A DNA stretch of 64,000 nucleotides from Dugong dugon (lineage: Eukaryota; Chordata; Mammalia; Sirenia; Dugongidae): positions 10,156,501 through 10,220,500 of the forward strand of contig CM057473.1 in NCBI GenBank assembly GCA_030035585.1. The letters run 5' to 3'. Made by a program: the position numbers and the translations under genes. A model generated the notes under the pieces. The model did not search any database. It saw nothing but the letters and a program-made list of their open reading frames with translations, and was not told the DNA's origin. Shown in pieces: positions 61,986 to 64,000 of this stretch (position 1 is its first letter; each line of letters starts with the position of its first letter).

Positions 61986-62200
61986 TTTCAGCCCTGGTGG
62001 TGTAAGGGTTAAGGCTTGGCTATTACCCAGAAGATTGGCAGTTTGAACTCACCAGATGTTCCTCGAGAGAAAAGACCTGGTGATCTGCCCCTGTAAAGAC
62101 TGCAGCCTTGGAAATCCTATGGGGCAGATCTCTTCTGTCCTACGGGGTCACTATGAGTCAGAATCAACTTGACGACACACAACACTAACAACAACAGTTG
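61986..62200 (+). mobile_element. AfroSINE, long variant
   Basis: tcagccctggtggtgtaagg to cttgacgacacacaac plus (taacaa)n; carries the gtaaagactgcagcc module. Confidence 0.9.
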
Positions 62201-62275
62201 TCCACTTATTTCTCTGAGATCACTTCCCAACATAAACTATCTTCATGCAAGCCCTTCGCTGAGCCTCGGCTTTGT

Positions 62276-62301
62276 TGTTTTTTTTTTTGGGGGGGGGGGG
62301 A
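62276..62301. repeat. T-run/G-run junction
   Basis: About twelve T directly followed by about twelve G; the complementary C-run/A-run is prone to sequencing and replication slippage. Confidence 0.9.
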
Positions 62302-62644
62302 CTTAACCTAAAAATCCTGAGATACCAGCTTTTTAATCATAAATGTCATCTACACATGGGAACTGCACAAAATAGCAAAGGAAAGTTCTTGTGATTTTCA
62401 CAGGCAAAAATCTTTATAACTATCTGTAGCATCATATCCTTATAATTTGTACAGTTTATCAGCCTCATTTGAGACTCTTTGTTAAGGACAATCTCCCTGT
62501 CTCTCATTGTGTCATGCCGTACTGGTGCCATAACATTCTGCTAAACATTTATGATTAAAAATACCTGAAAAATGCTCCCAAGTTACTTCTCATACCCTTG
62601 TTATACCTTGTCTCCTGAACATAATAAAATGCACCAAAAAAAAG

Positions 62645-62852
62645 ACAAAAAACTCGTTGCTGTCAAGTCAATTCCAACTTGTGGTAACTCCATGTGTTAC
62701 AGAGTAGAACTGCTTTATAGGGTTTTCTTGGCTATAATCTTTATGGAAGCAGATCACCAGGCCTGTCTTCCACGACACTGCTGGGTGGGTTCGAAACCAC
62801 CAATGTTTAGGTTAGTAGCTGAGCACAAACTGTTTGCACCAAGCAGGAACTG
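62645..62852 (-). mobile_element. AfroSINE, mixed variant
   Basis: aaaactcgttgctgtcaagtc to ttgcaccaagcaggaac. Confidence 0.88.
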
Positions 62853-62879
62853 TTAGTAAAATACACAACTTCATTCATA

Positions 62880-63225
62880 AGAAGAAAAATGCTTATAAAG
62901 CTATACTGAGATGCCATTTTTCATTGATCAGATTAGCAAAGATCTAAAAGTTTGATAATACCATCTTGTTAAGGGGCACATCCATGTGACTGGTGGAAAG
63001 AAAAATCCATATATCCCTGTGGAGGGCAATTGGGCAATGGCCACAAAAATTATAAATGCATATACCCTTTGACCCAACAAATGCTCTTTAGAAATTATCT
63101 TACAGATATACATGAATCATGCTAAATGACTTATATACAAATTATTAATTGATGGTAATTGTAAAATAATGAATACCAACTAATGTCCATTAACAGATGA
63201 CTAGTTAAATCGCTCTTAGAATAAT
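62880..63225 (+). mobile_element. Old L1M/HAL1-type 3' fragment
   Basis: gagatgccatttttcattg, agggcaattgggcaatgg, cctttgacccaacaaatgc and aatgtccattaacagatgac. Confidence 0.7.
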
Positions 63226-63239
63226 CACAAATAGAATGT

Positions 63240-63430
63240 TCCTTAGAAACGAGGATGGCAAGACTGACTTGCTTACTTTGGACACATCATCATCTAGATC
63301 AATAGCTAGGAAAGGGCACCTTACTTGGTAAAGTAGAGAGTCAATGAAAACAAGGGAGGCCCTCAGTGAGACGGATTGATAGAATGGACTTGAACGTACC
63401 AATGATCATGAAGATGTTTCATTCTTAACA
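63240..63430 (+). mobile_element. RTE ORF C-terminus/3' fragment
   Basis: ggcaagactgacttgcttac, tttggacacatcatcat, aagtagagagtcaatgaaaa, gagacggattgatagaatgg and caatgatcatgaagatg match the RTE sense strand seen at 53000-53150. Confidence 0.75.
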
Positions 63431-63436
63431 GCAACT

Positions 63437-63925
63437 GTAATGGTTAAGGTTGTGTGTCAGCTTGGCTGGGCCATGATCCTCAGTGATTTGATAGTCGTAT
63501 AATGGTGTGATCACTTCCATGATGAGTTTTGATATTATGTGATCACCTCCATGATGGGATCTGCTGTAAGTAGCCAATCAGTTGAAAGGGAGCTTCCTTG
63601 GGCATCTGGCCTGGATTGAATATAAGTGGATATTCTGGCAAGGCTTGGGGCTTTTGCTCTTTCTGCATCCTGCAGATGGCTGCTGTTCATCTCATCTCTG
63701 GTTCTTGGGACTTGAGCTGGATGCAGGATCCAGAGCCAACAAAAGCCAGTGAGCTTTGCCAGAACGTCCACATATATTAGATGCACGCCACACCTCTGAG
63801 GAAACTCCCTTACAACTGACTGGCTGATCACAAACGATCACATCATGGAGGTGATTACATTATATCACAAAATGGATGTTAACTACGTTATTACACAACT
63901 GTTAAATTACATCACTACATAACTG
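63437..63925. mobile_element. LTR-like or other unclassified repeat with inverted arms
   Basis: tgtaatggttaaggttgtgt and gtcagcttggctgggcc resemble the start of an LTR-type repeat. It has a 19-bp direct repeat (63508-63526, 63540-63558) and a 23-bp inverted copy (63539-63561 against 63836-63858). Family not recognised. Confidence 0.4.
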
Positions 63926-63927
63926 CC

Positions 63928-64000
63928 TGTCTTAGCCATCTAGTACCACTATAACAGAAATACAACAAGTGGATGGCTTTCACAAACAAAAGTTTATTCT
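63928..64000 (-). mobile_element. Solo LTR fossil, window-truncated
   Basis: tgtcttagccatctagtacc and acaagtggatggctttcac match the start of the family at 47894; it continues past the window. Confidence 0.8.

Overview
The window comes from a mammal, and the repeats point to Afrotheria, most likely an elephant or another paenungulate. The main sign is about 40 copies, in both orientations, of an AfroSINE-type element: a tRNA-like head with the GTGGTTAAG and GGCTGCTAACC motifs, and a tail reading GACCCTATAGGACAGAGTAGAAC on the opposite strand. RTE (BovB-like) LINE sequence, afrotherian-looking L1s and ordinary old mammalian repeats (MIR, L2, MER5, MaLR LTRs) fill most of the rest. The DNA is AT-rich and intronic or intergenic in character. 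The species is inferred from repeat families only.

One protein-coding gene is supported: the 3' half of CYYR1 (cysteine and tyrosine rich 1) on the + strand. Exon 3 (18061-18218) encodes the transmembrane segment and the juxtamembrane basic stretch. The last coding exon (33773-33906) encodes the PPPY-rich cytoplasmic tail and stop. Exons 1-2, with the signal peptide and Cys-rich ectodomain, are not visible and should lie upstream of base 1. Positions 1-18060 are therefore the 3' part of intron 2, 18219-33772 is intron 3 (15.6 kb), and a proposed 3' UTR runs from 33907 to about 36390. From there to 64000 is repeat-dense DNA with no gene I can support.

Layout: (1) 1-6870, sparse intron with SINEs, an old hAT-like element and an old L1 3' end. 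(2) 6871-16061, L1 territory: a short L1 3' UTR copy followed by a near full-length L1 with a C-rich tandem 5' UTR, decayed ORF1 and ORF2 and a long lineage-specific 3' UTR. (3) 16085-18060, old L1 pieces, then exon 3. (4) 18219-33772, intron 3 with a long L2, an antisense L1 3' UTR, a decayed C2H2 zinc-finger sequence split by a SINE, many SINEs, and a second L2 that runs up to the exon 4 splice acceptor. (5) 33773-36390, last exon and 3' UTR. (6) 36390-64000, downstream DNA with nested SINE/LTR insertions, a 1.2 kb RTE reverse-transcriptase fragment, and several solo LTR fossils of one MaLR-like family, nearly all in the same orientation.

I found no operon, CRISPR array, defence system or other new gene system. 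The most interesting material is in the repeats: SINEs joining a tRNA-Gly-like head to an RTE-type tail, two SINE copies 53 kb apart that share an extra 27-bp 3' extension, the L1 5' UTR minisatellite, the zinc-finger fossil, and dated nested insertions with readable target-site duplications.
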